DNA from: Pandoraea fibrosis
GTDB taxonomy: Bacteria > Pseudomonadota > Gammaproteobacteria > Burkholderiales > Burkholderiaceae
Reading direction: 5' to 3'
Length of the DNA: 64,000 nt
Assembly: GCF_000807775.2 (NCBI RefSeq)
Contig: NZ_CP047385.1
Span: 5,394,001 to 5,458,000 of the forward strand
The translations under genes and the position numbers were made by a program. The notes below the pieces were generated by a model, which had not been told where the DNA came from, did not search any database, and saw only the letters and a list, made by a program, of their open reading frames with translations. Of this stretch, positions 44,272 through 52,802 are shown piece by piece; position 1 is the stretch's first letter; the number at the start of each line of letters is the position of its first letter.

Positions 44272-45159
44272 ATGCCGTATCTCGTCGATCCTGCCGCACA
44301 GGCTGCGAGACGTCGCGTGTCGCTTGACGACACGTTGCACGCGCGCGCCACGACGCCGGTATCGGATCAGCCTGCCACCTGCGACCTCGCGTTGCCGGCA
44401 GAGCCTGCCTCGCGCGCTGCGCGGGCTTCGGCACGTCCGCTGGCGCAATCGGTCGCCCGCAAGATCGACGCCGCACGCGAAGGCGAGCGCACGCGACTGG
44501 CGCAGGAAATCCACGACGGCCTTGGCGCACAGCTCACGGCATTGCAATTGGTGGTGGCGCGTCTGGCGATGCGTCCGCCGGCCAACGCCGCCGAATGGCA
44601 ATCCCTTTGCACCCAGATTCAGAACGCGGCAACCGCGGCACAAGACGCGGCAGATGAACTCGTCGGCCGTAATCGACCGCCCGTACTCGACGCGGGCCTC
44701 GTCACGGCGCTGCGCGTCTGGTTGCGCGGCTTCGGCGAGCAAAGCGGTCTCACGTGCATCTGGCGCTGCGACGACATGACGCGCCTGCGCGTCGCCAATC
44801 TTTCCCCCGACGCGGTACTGGCGTTGTACCGTATCGCGCAGGAAGCGCTGACCAACGTTGCCCGGCATGCACGCGCCTCGCGCGTCGTCGTGGCGCTCGA
44901 CGGCAGCCATCGTTCACTCAAACTCACGATTTCCGACGACGGTTGCGGCCTGGGCCGCGGCGCGCGTCGCAAGCAGGGACATTTCGGATTGGTGGGCATG
45001 CGCGAGCGCTGCACGGCGCTCGGCGGCACGCTGCGTATTGGTAGTGCGCAAGGATCAGGGACGCTCGTGAGTGCACGGCTTCCCTGGCATCAAATCCTGC
45101 CGGCCCCGGCCGGCCTCCATGACCCGGAATCGCTTGCCCTTCACGGATACGCATCATGA
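44272..45159 (+). CDS. Soluble NarX/DegS-type sensor histidine kinase
   Basis: The 295-residue kinase (ATG at 44272; the upstream in-frame ATG at 44209 is an alternative adding 21 residues) has no membrane helix and no recognisable sensor domain, only an alanine- and arginine-rich N-terminal 60 residues. The HisKA_3 box GERTRLAQEIHDGLGAQLTALQL carries H81. LSPDAVLALYRIAQEALTNVARHARAS and HFGLVGMRERC with TLRIGSAQGSGT make up a complete ATPase domain. It overlaps the next gene by 4 nt (ATGA). The input signal must be cytosolic or come from a partner protein. Confidence 0.88.
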   Translation: MPYLVDPAAQAARRRVSLDDTLHARATTPVSDQPATCDLALPAEPASRAARASARPLAQSVARKIDAAREGERTRLAQEIHDGLGAQLTALQLVVARLAMRPPANAAEWQSLCTQIQNAATAAQDAADELVGRNRPPVLDAGLVTALRVWLRGFGEQSGLTCIWRCDDMTRLRVANLSPDAVLALYRIAQEALTNVARHARASRVVVALDGSHRSLKLTISDDGCGLGRGARRKQGHFGLVGMRERCTALGGTLRIGSAQGSGTLVSARLPWHQILPAPAGLHDPESLALHGYAS

Positions 45160-45815
45160 CGCTTAGAGTGCTCATCGTCGACGACCACGCCATCGTGCGC
45201 CAGGGCGTCCGGCAGTTGCTCTCCGATAGCGGGAGCATCGCCGTCATCGGCGAAGCCGATTGCGGCGCGGAAGCGCTGGAGATGACCGACGCAGCGCAGT
45301 GGGACATCGTCCTGCTCGACATTTCGCTGCCCGACACAAACGGTCTTGAGATTCTCAAGACGTTGCGACGCAAACATCCTCGTTTGCCGATCATGATCTT
45401 CAGCATGTACGGGGAAGGCCAGTTCGCGCTGCGCGCACTCAAGGCCGGCGCTGCCGGTTATTTGAGCAAGCGCTCGAACGCGCAACAACTGGTCTCGGCC
45501 GTGCGACAAGTGGCCTCGGGCCGTAAGTACGTAAGCCCGATGGTCGCCGAGACGCTCGCCGACTACCTCGGCCCGGACGCCGACCAGCCGCCCCACGAGC
45601 GCCTGTCCGACCGCGAGTATCAGACGCTTTGCATGATCGGCTCGGGCAAGCGCCTGACCGACATCGCCAACGCGCTCTCCCTCTCGGTCAAGACCGTCAG
45701 CGTCTATCGCACCCGCCTGCTGGAAAAGATGCGCCTGAACAACAACGCCGAACTCACGTATTACGTGATGCAACACGGCCTGGTCAGCGCCGAGATGGGG
45801 CCGGTCTGCGCGTAG
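45156..45815 (+). CDS. NarL/FixJ-family response regulator
   Basis: The 219-residue regulator has a receiver with DDH, phospho-acceptor D55 in VLLDISLPDTNG and K in AGYLSKRSNAQQL, then a LuxR-type helix-turn-helix (LSDREYQTLCMIGSGKRLTDIANALSLSVKTVSVYRTRLLEKM). It is translationally coupled to the kinase. Being the last gene before fliC, it may act on flagellar genes, though position alone is weak evidence. Confidence 0.92.
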   Translation: MTLRVLIVDDHAIVRQGVRQLLSDSGSIAVIGEADCGAEALEMTDAAQWDIVLLDISLPDTNGLEILKTLRRKHPRLPIMIFSMYGEGQFALRALKAGAAGYLSKRSNAQQLVSAVRQVASGRKYVSPMVAETLADYLGPDADQPPHERLSDREYQTLCMIGSGKRLTDIANALSLSVKTVSVYRTRLLEKMRLNNNAELTYYVMQHGLVSAEMGPVCA

Positions 45816-46193
45816 CGCCATCGACGCCACACTTTTTGCGTTTTTGGCGACGCTTTTCCGCGAATTAAGTACTCACTACATGGCCCGCCGTTGCGGGCCA
45901 TGTGCTTTTCGGGCGCCGCCGACCCTCGGCGCGAAGAATTTTCATGGCGTCGGGAAAAAATATTTTCTCAGCCGCCAGGCCGTACCGCCGGTTGAGAATT
46001 GCCCGCCCCGCCATCCGTGCGACGTCACACGTCGCCACCTCTCCAAGCCTTACAGGACATGAATAGGCGGCACATTGCCCCTTTCCTTGGCGAATCAATC
46101 GTGGAGGAAATTTGTAGACTGGCCTACTAGCGTTTTTCCGACATCGACGAGGCAAGTCGATGGGGGGTGAGAGAGCATTTTGTGAAATCACCC
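45816..46193. other. Intergenic region between the response regulator and fliC promoter
   Basis: About 380 nt without a supported gene. It holds a 10-bp perfect inverted repeat at 45878-45903 (see terminator) and otherwise only short unconvincing frames. The flagellin promoter follows at 46194. Confidence 0.5.
45878..45903 (+). terminator. Possible terminator after the NarL-like gene
   Basis: A perfect 10-bp stem (ACATGGCCCG with CGGGCCATGT, 6-nt loop) is followed by GCTTTTC. The T-run is short and offset by two bases, so efficiency is uncertain. Confidence 0.5.
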
Positions 46194-46220
46194 TAAATTT
46201 TCCCAATGGCTGTCCGATAT
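46194..46220 (+). promoter_or_regulatory. Sigma-28 (FliA) promoter of fliC
   Basis: TAAATTTT (46194-46201), an 11-nt spacer and TCCGATAT (46213-46220) match the FliA consensus TAAAGTTT-N11-GCCGATAA at 7 of 8 and 6 of 8 positions with exact spacing. It lies 92 nt ahead of the fliC start. Confidence 0.85.
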
Positions 46221-46311
46221 CCCCTACAACGGCGGCTTTCGGCGATTGGCTGGTGAGCCAAAGTTACGGCGCTTAAGCCGGAGCCAAAAATTTTGGGAAA
46301 GGAGTGGCTAA

Positions 46312-47742
46312 ATGTCATCTGTCATCAATACCAATATCTTCTCGCTGGTTGCTCAACGCAATCTGAGCTCGTCGCAAGGCGCGCTGCAAACCTCGATCAC
46401 GCGTCTGTCGTCGGGCCTGCGCATCAACAGCGCTGCTGACGATGCTGCCGGTCTGGCGATTACCGACCGCATGACGTCGCAGATCAACGGTCTGACGCAA
46501 GCGTCGCAAAACGCCAACGACGGTATCTCGCTGGTGCAGACCGCTGCCGGCGCCCTGTCGTCGATTACGGACAACCTGCAACGTATCCGTACGCTGGCCG
46601 TGCAAGCCACGAACTCGACGAACTCGGATTCGGACCGTGCAGCCCTCGACCAGGAAGTCCAACAGCGTCTGGCCGAAGTGAACCGTCTGGCTTCCCAGAC
46701 CCAGTTCAACGGTCTGTCGGTGCTCAACGGCACGATGGGCGTGGCGAACTTCCAGGTTGGCGCCAACGCCGGCCAGACCATTTCGGTCAACCTGACGCAA
46801 AGCATGACCACGTCGAGCATCGGCGCCGTGGCACAAGCGACGTCGACCACCAACCCGCTGTCGTACACGATCTCGGCCACCAACGACCTGAAGATTCAGG
46901 ACGGCACGGGCTCCACGATCGACGTTGCTGCCGGCACGTACAACAACGCCAACGACCTGGCCGCCGCCATCAACACCGCCGGCGCGAAGGCTGGCTTCAC
47001 CGCCAACATCGCTTCGGTCAACTCGACCGGCCAGCTGGTCATCAGCAACACCGACCCGGCTGCCGCTCTGAATATCACCGGCGCTGCCGCTGCCAACACC
47101 CAACTCGGCCTGCCGGCGACCATCGCCGCTGGCGCTGCCGCCGTCACGTCGACTGGCGTGGCGTCGCAGTTCCAGACCACGCTGGGCACGGGCGACCTGA
47201 CCTTCACGGTCAACGGCGTTGCGCACGACATCACCGGCACGTTCAAGAGCTCGGCTGACCTGGCCACGGCGATCAACTCGGCCAACATCGGTGTCAACGC
47301 GTTCATCGATTCGACCGGCGCAATGCACATCAGCTCGGGTCAATCGTTCAACATTTCGTCGACCAACGGCGGCACCCCCAGCACGTTGACGCAGCTCGGC
47401 CTGACCGCCGGCACGTACACGACGTCGGGCAGCCTGGCTACCGCCGACGTGAAGTCGGTCAACAACGCCACGCTGATGCTGTCGCAGATCGACGCCGCCA
47501 TCACGACCGTTGACTCGTTCAACGCCACGCTGGGTGCTACGCAAAACCGCTTCCAGTCGACGATTTCGAGCCTGTCGACCACGACGCAAAACCTGACGCA
47601 AGCGCGTTCGGGTGTGCAAGACACGGACTACGCTGCGGAAACGGCCAACCTGACCCGCACGCAGATCCTGCAACAAGCCGGTATCTCGATGCTGTCGCAA
47701 GCCAACCAGTTGCCGCAGCAAGTGCTCAAGCTCCTCCAGTAA
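46312..47742 (+). CDS. fliC: Flagellin
   Basis: The 476-residue filament protein has conserved N-terminal (SVINTNIFSLVAQRNLSSSQGALQTSITRLSSGLRINSAADDAAG) and C-terminal (QTRILQQAGISMLSQANQLPQQVLKLLQ type) D0/D1 helices. The centre is variable and holds two similar modules, about residues 180-265 and 290-355, each of the flagellin-IN kind (LKIQDG or LTFTVNGVAHDI, then a TYNNANDLAAAIN or SADLATAIN helix, ending TQLGL). An AAAGGAG ribosome site and a sigma-28 promoter precede it. The product is exported unfolded by the flagellar apparatus with FliS as chaperone. Confidence 0.97.
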   Translation: MSSVINTNIFSLVAQRNLSSSQGALQTSITRLSSGLRINSAADDAAGLAITDRMTSQINGLTQASQNANDGISLVQTAAGALSSITDNLQRIRTLAVQATNSTNSDSDRAALDQEVQQRLAEVNRLASQTQFNGLSVLNGTMGVANFQVGANAGQTISVNLTQSMTTSSIGAVAQATSTTNPLSYTISATNDLKIQDGTGSTIDVAAGTYNNANDLAAAINTAGAKAGFTANIASVNSTGQLVISNTDPAAALNITGAAAANTQLGLPATIAAGAAAVTSTGVASQFQTTLGTGDLTFTVNGVAHDITGTFKSSADLATAINSANIGVNAFIDSTGAMHISSGQSFNISSTNGGTPSTLTQLGLTAGTYTTSGSLATADVKSVNNATLMLSQIDAAITTVDSFNATLGATQNRFQSTISSLSTTTQNLTQARSGVQDTDYAAETANLTRTQILQQAGISMLSQANQLPQQVLKLLQ

Positions 47743-47898
47743 GACCGGAGTAGTCCATAGCATGGCCGGTGCGCGCATGTGCACCGGCAAGCCGGCGGCG
47801 TCACTGCATAGCGGTGCCGCCGCCGCACGCTTTACAGACCGACAGATATACACGACGGTCTGGCAGTAAAAACCAGTTCAACGAAGCGAGAGCAAAAA

Positions 47899-49944
47899 AT
47901 GGCAACTTCGAGTTCAGCAGGCAGCATTTCCTCCCCCGGCATCGGCTCGGGTCTGGATGTCAACGCCCTTGTTACGAGCCTGATGCAGCCTGCCAACAAC
48001 AAGCTCACGCTCCTGAAGAACCAGGAATCCAGTTACCAGACCAAGCTCTCTGCACTCGGTCAGTTGCAGTCCTCGCTGTCTGCGTTCCAGGCGTCGCTCC
48101 TGACCCTGTCGAGCGCTTCGCAGTATTTGCAGATGTCGGCAAATGTTGCCGACAACACGATTCTCACCGCATCGAGTACCACGGGTGCTGCGGCCGGCGC
48201 TTATACCGTCAACGTCTCGCAACTGGCGCAGGCGCAAAGCCTGACAACGAGCGGCGTGGCCAACCAGACGAGCGCCATCGGTTCCGGCACGGCCACCAAG
48301 CTGACCTTCTCGTTCGGCACGATCTCGGGCGGCACGCTCACCGACGGCACGTACTCGGGCGCAAGCTTCGCTGCCAACGCCTCGCAACAGCCGGTGACGA
48401 TCACCATCGACAGCAGCAACAATTCGCTGCAAGGCATTCGCGATGCGATCAACGCGTCCGGCGCGCCGGTCAATGCAACGATCGTCAACGACGGCAGTGG
48501 CACCCCGTATCGCCTTGTGCTGACGTCGAAGACAACGGGCGAGAACATGAGCATGAATATCACCGCGGCCGCCGGGGGCGACGCGACGATTACGAACATG
48601 CTCACCTACGACGCGACGGGTGCGCAAAACCTCACGCAAACCGCCGCTGCCCAGAACGCGAAGCTCACTGTCAACGGTCTGGCCATCACCAGCGCCACGA
48701 ACAGCGTGCAGAATTCCGTGCAGGGCCTGTCGCTGTCGCTCATCAAGACGGGCACCACGACGGTCACGATGACCAACAATTCGAGCGCGGTCACGCAGGC
48801 CGTGCAGAGCTTTGCCACGGCGTACAACACGCTGCAAAGCACGATGACCACCCTCACCAAGTACGACCCGACGGGGCAGGCCACCGGCGCGCTGATTGGC
48901 GACTCGACGGTAAATCTCGTTCAGAGCCAGTTGCAACAGATCCTGAACGGCCGCCTGCCTGGCGTGCAGGGTAACGGGCTGACCTCGCTCGCGCAGATCG
49001 GGGTGAACTTCCAGACGGACGGCACGCTCACGGTCGACACCTCCGCCCTGAGCAAAGCCATGTCGAGCGGCAACGGCTTCCAGCAACTTGCCTCGCTGCT
49101 CGCCACCAACGGCATCAGCACGGACAGTCTGGTGACGTACAACAGCTCGTCGAGCAAGACGCAGCCGGGCAACTACGCCGTGAACATCACGCAGATCGCC
49201 ACGCAAGGCACGGCGACCAGCTCGGTGTCGCTGCCCGCGAGCACCACGATCACGGCATCGAACAACCAGTTAAACATCATGCTCGACGGCAACAACGCGA
49301 GCGTGGTCATCCCGGCCGGCACCTATACGCCGGACCAACTCGCCACGGCCATCCAGTCGGCGATCAACGGCAACAGCGTGTTCTCCACTGCCAGCTCGGG
49401 GGTGAGCGTCACGCAGAAAAATGGCCTTCTGACCATCACGTCGAATCGCTACGGTTCGGCCTCGCGCGTACAGGTCACGGGCGGCTCGGCTTTCGACGCC
49501 GTGTTCGGCGCCAACACGCTCAAGACGGGCGTAGACGTGCAAGGGACCATCGGCGGCCTGTCCGCAGTGGGCAGCGGTCAGACGCTCACGGGCGGCGCCG
49601 GCACAGCCGTCGACGGCCTGAAGCTGACCATTGGCGGCACGAATACGGGCAGCCGCGGCACGGTGGCATTCTCGCAAGGCTATGCCTCGTTGCTGAACAA
49701 CCAGGTGTCGGACTTCCTGAGCACGTCGGGCGCGATCTCGTCGGCCACAAGCAGCCTGAACACCACGATCAAGCAGATCCAGCAACAGGAATCGGACTGG
49801 CAGGACCAGATGACGCAGATGCAGAATCGCTATCTGGCGCAGTTCACGGCGCTGGATGCGACGATGGCAAAATTGCAGAACACGAGCGACTACCTCAAGC
49901 AAGTGCTTGGCGGTTCGTCGTCCTCGTCGTCATCCTCGAAGTAA
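47899..49944 (+). CDS. fliD: Flagellar filament cap protein
   Basis: The 681-residue cap protein (E. coli about 468) has the FliD N terminus GIGSGLDVNALVTSLMQPANNKLTLLKNQESSYQTKLSALGQLQSSLSAFQ and the C-terminal coiled coil ISSATSSLNTTIKQIQQQESDWQDQMTQMQNRYLAQFTALDATMAKLQNTSDYLKQVL, then a serine-rich tail. The extra length lies in the middle, where a flagellin-IN type module (NQLNIMLDGNNASVVIPAGTYTPDQLATAIQSAINGN) recurs after an earlier one (about 130-170). It lies 156 nt after fliC; GC-rich inverted repeats at about 47764-47830 in between lack a T-run. Confidence 0.95.
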   Translation: MATSSSAGSISSPGIGSGLDVNALVTSLMQPANNKLTLLKNQESSYQTKLSALGQLQSSLSAFQASLLTLSSASQYLQMSANVADNTILTASSTTGAAAGAYTVNVSQLAQAQSLTTSGVANQTSAIGSGTATKLTFSFGTISGGTLTDGTYSGASFAANASQQPVTITIDSSNNSLQGIRDAINASGAPVNATIVNDGSGTPYRLVLTSKTTGENMSMNITAAAGGDATITNMLTYDATGAQNLTQTAAAQNAKLTVNGLAITSATNSVQNSVQGLSLSLIKTGTTTVTMTNNSSAVTQAVQSFATAYNTLQSTMTTLTKYDPTGQATGALIGDSTVNLVQSQLQQILNGRLPGVQGNGLTSLAQIGVNFQTDGTLTVDTSALSKAMSSGNGFQQLASLLATNGISTDSLVTYNSSSSKTQPGNYAVNITQIATQGTATSSVSLPASTTITASNNQLNIMLDGNNASVVIPAGTYTPDQLATAIQSAINGNSVFSTASSGVSVTQKNGLLTITSNRYGSASRVQVTGGSAFDAVFGANTLKTGVDVQGTIGGLSAVGSGQTLTGGAGTAVDGLKLTIGGTNTGSRGTVAFSQGYASLLNNQVSDFLSTSGAISSATSSLNTTIKQIQQQESDWQDQMTQMQNRYLAQFTALDATMAKLQNTSDYLKQVLGGSSSSSSSSK

Positions 49945-49983
49945 GCGCGTCGCGCTCCATCGCCGCGCGCTCCGGAGAAAGAC

Positions 49984-50418
49984 ATGTACGGTCAAAACGC
50001 CGCCAACGCATATCGCAAGGTCGGGCTCGAAACAGGCGTGATCGCAGCGAGTCCGCACCAGCTCATCATGATGTTGTTTGACGGGGCCAAAGCCGCGCTT
50101 ACCAAAGCGCGCGTTCACTTCGAGGACGGCCGCATTGCAGATCGCGGCCAAGCCATCACGAAAGCCATCGGCATCATTGGCGGCCTGCGCGACGGGTTGA
50201 ACATGGAAGTCGGCGGGGAACTGTCGCGCAATCTGCGCGATCTGTACGACTACATGGGGCGGCGTCTGCTCGAGGCCAACCTCGAAAACGATGTCGCCAA
50301 AGTGAGAGAAGTCGACACCCTGCTCGACACGATTGCATCGGCCTGGCGAGAGATCGCTCCGGCTGCCGGCACGGGTGCCCCCGCCGTACAGGCGGGCACC
50401 GGAGTGCGTTATGAATGA
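49984..50418 (+). CDS. fliS: Flagellin export chaperone FliS
   Basis: The 144-residue helical chaperone has the FliS core NAANAYRKVGLETGVIAASPHQLIMMLFDGAKAALTKARVHFE and GGLRDGLNMEVGGELSRNLRDLYDYMGRRLLEANLENDVAKVREVDTLL. It binds the flagellin C terminus and prevents early polymerisation. GGAGAAAG precedes the ATG. It lies 39 nt after fliD and overlaps fliT by 8 nt. Confidence 0.96.
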   Translation: MYGQNAANAYRKVGLETGVIAASPHQLIMMLFDGAKAALTKARVHFEDGRIADRGQAITKAIGIIGGLRDGLNMEVGGELSRNLRDLYDYMGRRLLEANLENDVAKVREVDTLLDTIASAWREIAPAAGTGAPAVQAGTGVRYE

Positions 50419-50749
50419 AGCCACGACCTTGTTGAACTGCTACGAAAGTATTGCCGGTCTCACGGAGCGCATGCTCGGCGTGGCACGTGACGGCGACTGG
50501 GATGCCCTCATCGACCTCGAGACGCAGTATCGTGCGCAGGTCGACTCGATCAAGCAGCTTGACGCAGCCCTGCCGCTCACCGACGATGAGCGCTCGCGCA
50601 AGCACGCGATCATCCGTCGCATTCTGGCCGACGACGCGGCGATTCGTGACCTCGCAGTGCCGCATCTGGCACACCTCGATGCGATGATCAACAACACGCG
50701 CCGTCAACGTGCATTGCACGAGGTCTATGGCCTGAACCTGGGCACCTGA
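50411..50749 (+). CDS. fliT: FliT-type flagellar chaperone
   Basis: The 112-residue helical protein starts MNEATTLLNCYESIAGLTERMLGVARDGDWDALIDLE, as beta-proteobacterial FliT does, and ends in a helix (INNTRRQRALHEVYGLNLGT). FliT chaperones the cap protein and in enterics also restrains FlhDC. The start codon is inside the last codons of fliS, so the two are coupled; a longer frame reaching further upstream is rejected. Confidence 0.9.
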   Translation: MNEATTLLNCYESIAGLTERMLGVARDGDWDALIDLETQYRAQVDSIKQLDAALPLTDDERSRKHAIIRRILADDAAIRDLAVPHLAHLDAMINNTRRQRALHEVYGLNLGT

Positions 50750-50773
50750 AGCGCCCGCATTTCGGAGTAAGGC

Positions 50774-52186
50774 ATGGCCGGTCTGGACTCGGTGCTGGCC
50801 ACAACGCTCGCACGGCGACTCGACTCATTGCTCGGTCTCGGACAGGGCGCGTCGTCGACGAACGCGCCGAGCGCCGTTGCCGGCACACAGCCCACGGGTG
50901 ACGCCACCTCCGCCCTCGGCGACCTCGCCACTCGTACCTCTCCCGCCGCTGTCGGTCTCGGCAACGCGCCGACGCAAACCGCGGCGCGGCTGCCCACTCC
51001 CGTTCAGCAGGCAACACTTTCCGCCGCGGCGCGGACCATCGATACGATCCTGCGCCTCGCGCCCGATTCGCCCGGCCCCGTGCAAGCGAGCACACCCGTG
51101 TGGCCCGCGGCACCCGGCACCGGCGCACCGGCGCTCGCCCCGCTACTGGCCGCTGCACTGAAGGAAGCCTTGTCGACGAGCGGCCTTTTCTATGAATCGC
51201 ATCTGGCGCAATGGGCGTCAGGCAGCCGCTCGTTCGAGCAATTGCAGGCCGAGCCGCAATTGCGCTGGCCGGCGTCGGCGAATCTTGCGGCGCAGTTGCG
51301 CGCCGCGGGTGCCGACGCCACGCTGCCCGGTCCCGGCCCGCTGACCCGCTTGCTGGGTCCCGCAGCGGCGGAGGCGTCGCTCGCCGCCGCCTGGCCGCTG
51401 CCGGGTGCGTCAGGGTCGACGACCACGGGGGCGCCCACACCATCGGGGCAACCGGGACTTCCGGTCCCGCCCGCCGCAGGCGACGCTACCGATGGCGGTC
51501 TGCATGCCACCGCCAACTTGCCCAACACTGCGAACGCGTTGGCGCACGCCGCCAGCGTGGCACATGCGACAAGCAGCGTGCTGCCCAGCGGCCGCGAGGG
51601 CGATGCATTGCTCGCCGCGACTGGCGACGGCAATACGGCCAATGCCGCGCAGCACGGTCCGGCCGGCGCCATCGCCGCCGTCGCGAATACCCCCGCCGAA
51701 AGCGTGACGCTGGTGCGTCAACAACTCGACATGCTGGTCAATCCGCAGTTTCAGTGGAATGGCGCGGCATGGCCGGGCGCATCGATGGAATGGCAAGTCG
51801 AAGAGCGCGCCGGACAACCGGCGCCGGGCGAGGCTGCTGCGGCGTCGACATGGCACACGCATCTGCGCTTGACACTGCCCTCGCTGGGCACGGTCGACGT
51901 CAATCTGGGCTTGTCTGGACAGCAATTGCAGGCGCGTTTGCTGACTGACTCGATGGCGTCGGCGGATCTGCTCTCCCACGAAGGTGAGGAATTGCGTCAA
52001 CGATTGGCAGCGGTCGGTCTCATCGCAAGCCAGTTGTCGTTCGGTGCAATGCGCGACGAATCCGATGCCGGTTCTGCGGATGTGGCGGCGCAGCCGGTGG
52101 ACATTGCGGCAGCCGCGGCAGAAGGCGCGGCCGAAACTGTCGAAAGGACCGCCCCGCCCCCACCGTCTTCCGGAGGTGACGCATGA
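50774..52186 (+). CDS. FliK-like protein (flagellar hook-length control family, second copy)
   Basis: The 470-residue protein has a long Ala/Pro/Gly-rich N-terminal two thirds and a C-terminal domain of the Flg_hook type (WHTHLRLTLPSLGTVDVNLGLSGQQLQARLLTDSMASADLLSHEGEELRQRLAAVGLIASQLSFGAM). Standard FliK is encoded at 60388, so this is an additional, divergent copy. It overlaps the next gene, an FlhB C-terminus-like protein, by 4 nt. Pairing of a FliK-like and an FlhB-like partner suggests they interact the way FliK and FlhB do. Confidence 0.75.
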   Translation: MAGLDSVLATTLARRLDSLLGLGQGASSTNAPSAVAGTQPTGDATSALGDLATRTSPAAVGLGNAPTQTAARLPTPVQQATLSAAARTIDTILRLAPDSPGPVQASTPVWPAAPGTGAPALAPLLAAALKEALSTSGLFYESHLAQWASGSRSFEQLQAEPQLRWPASANLAAQLRAAGADATLPGPGPLTRLLGPAAAEASLAAAWPLPGASGSTTTGAPTPSGQPGLPVPPAAGDATDGGLHATANLPNTANALAHAASVAHATSSVLPSGREGDALLAATGDGNTANAAQHGPAGAIAAVANTPAESVTLVRQQLDMLVNPQFQWNGAAWPGASMEWQVEERAGQPAPGEAAAASTWHTHLRLTLPSLGTVDVNLGLSGQQLQARLLTDSMASADLLSHEGEELRQRLAAVGLIASQLSFGAMRDESDAGSADVAAQPVDIAAAAAEGAAETVERTAPPPPSSGGDA

Positions 52187-52548
52187 CATTGCCACCGGAA
52201 CGCCGGGCAGCGGTTGCGCTCGCTTATGGCGCGAAAGACACGGCACCACGCGTGGTGGCGAAAGGCTACGGCCTGCTCGCCGAGACCATCGTGCGCACGG
52301 CGCGCGAGCACGGGCTGTACGTCCACGAGTCGCCAGAACTCGTGAGCCTGCTCACACAGGTCGATCTCGATCAGCGAATTCCCGCTCAGCTTTATCAAGC
52401 GGTGGCGGAATTGCTCGCATGGCTCTACAAGCTCGAAGCGGGCCGGGGCGGCAAGCCGCCGCCGCTGCCGCCGGGCATCCTTCCCCCCGACGTTCCGGCG
52501 AGCCCTTCGGCCGCCATGCCGCCCTCATCTTCGGAACCGTCCGCCTGA
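52183..52548 (+). CDS. FlhB C-terminal-domain-like protein (EscU/YscU/HrcU family, short form)
   Basis: The 121-residue protein matches only the cytoplasmic C-terminal part of FlhB: AVALAYGAKDTAPRVVAKGYGLLAETIVRTAREHGLYVHESPELVSLLTQVDLDQRIPAQLYQAVAELLAWLY. It has no membrane helices and begins after where the NPTH autocleavage site would be, so it resembles the cleaved FlhB fragment. Stand-alone proteins of this kind (FlhX/FhlB) occur beside flagellar genes; in some species they can partly replace FlhB's C-terminal half. The tail is proline-rich. Confidence 0.82.
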   Translation: MTLPPERRAAVALAYGAKDTAPRVVAKGYGLLAETIVRTAREHGLYVHESPELVSLLTQVDLDQRIPAQLYQAVAELLAWLYKLEAGRGGKPPPLPPGILPPDVPASPSAAMPPSSSEPSA

Positions 52549-52802
52549 CTACGCAGGCGCTAAGCCGTGCTGCGATTGATTCATTCACGTTAGCGCGAGA
52601 CGTTTCCGAATTCCCGTCAGAGCTACCAGGTGTCGTACTTCCGTCGAGCGCCCGTGCATAAGGCTGAGCGCGATATCGTCGTGCCATACCAACGGGGTAG
52701 TTTCCCCGCAGTGCACACCATCTCACTAGCATGTCCTTCGAGTGTTTCGGCACGTCTTGCCAAGCACCAATCTTTGGTCATTTCACTAGTCGAGGCTCCC
52801 TC

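Noticed and set aside
47764..47830. GC-rich inverted repeats between fliC and fliD
   Set aside because: Two stems can form but neither is followed by a T-run; they may stabilise fliC mRNA, but that cannot be supported here.
46315..47853. 512-codon antisense frame opposite fliC
   Set aside because: Composition is valine/arginine/glycine repeats dictated by the flagellin codons; no evidence of a gene.
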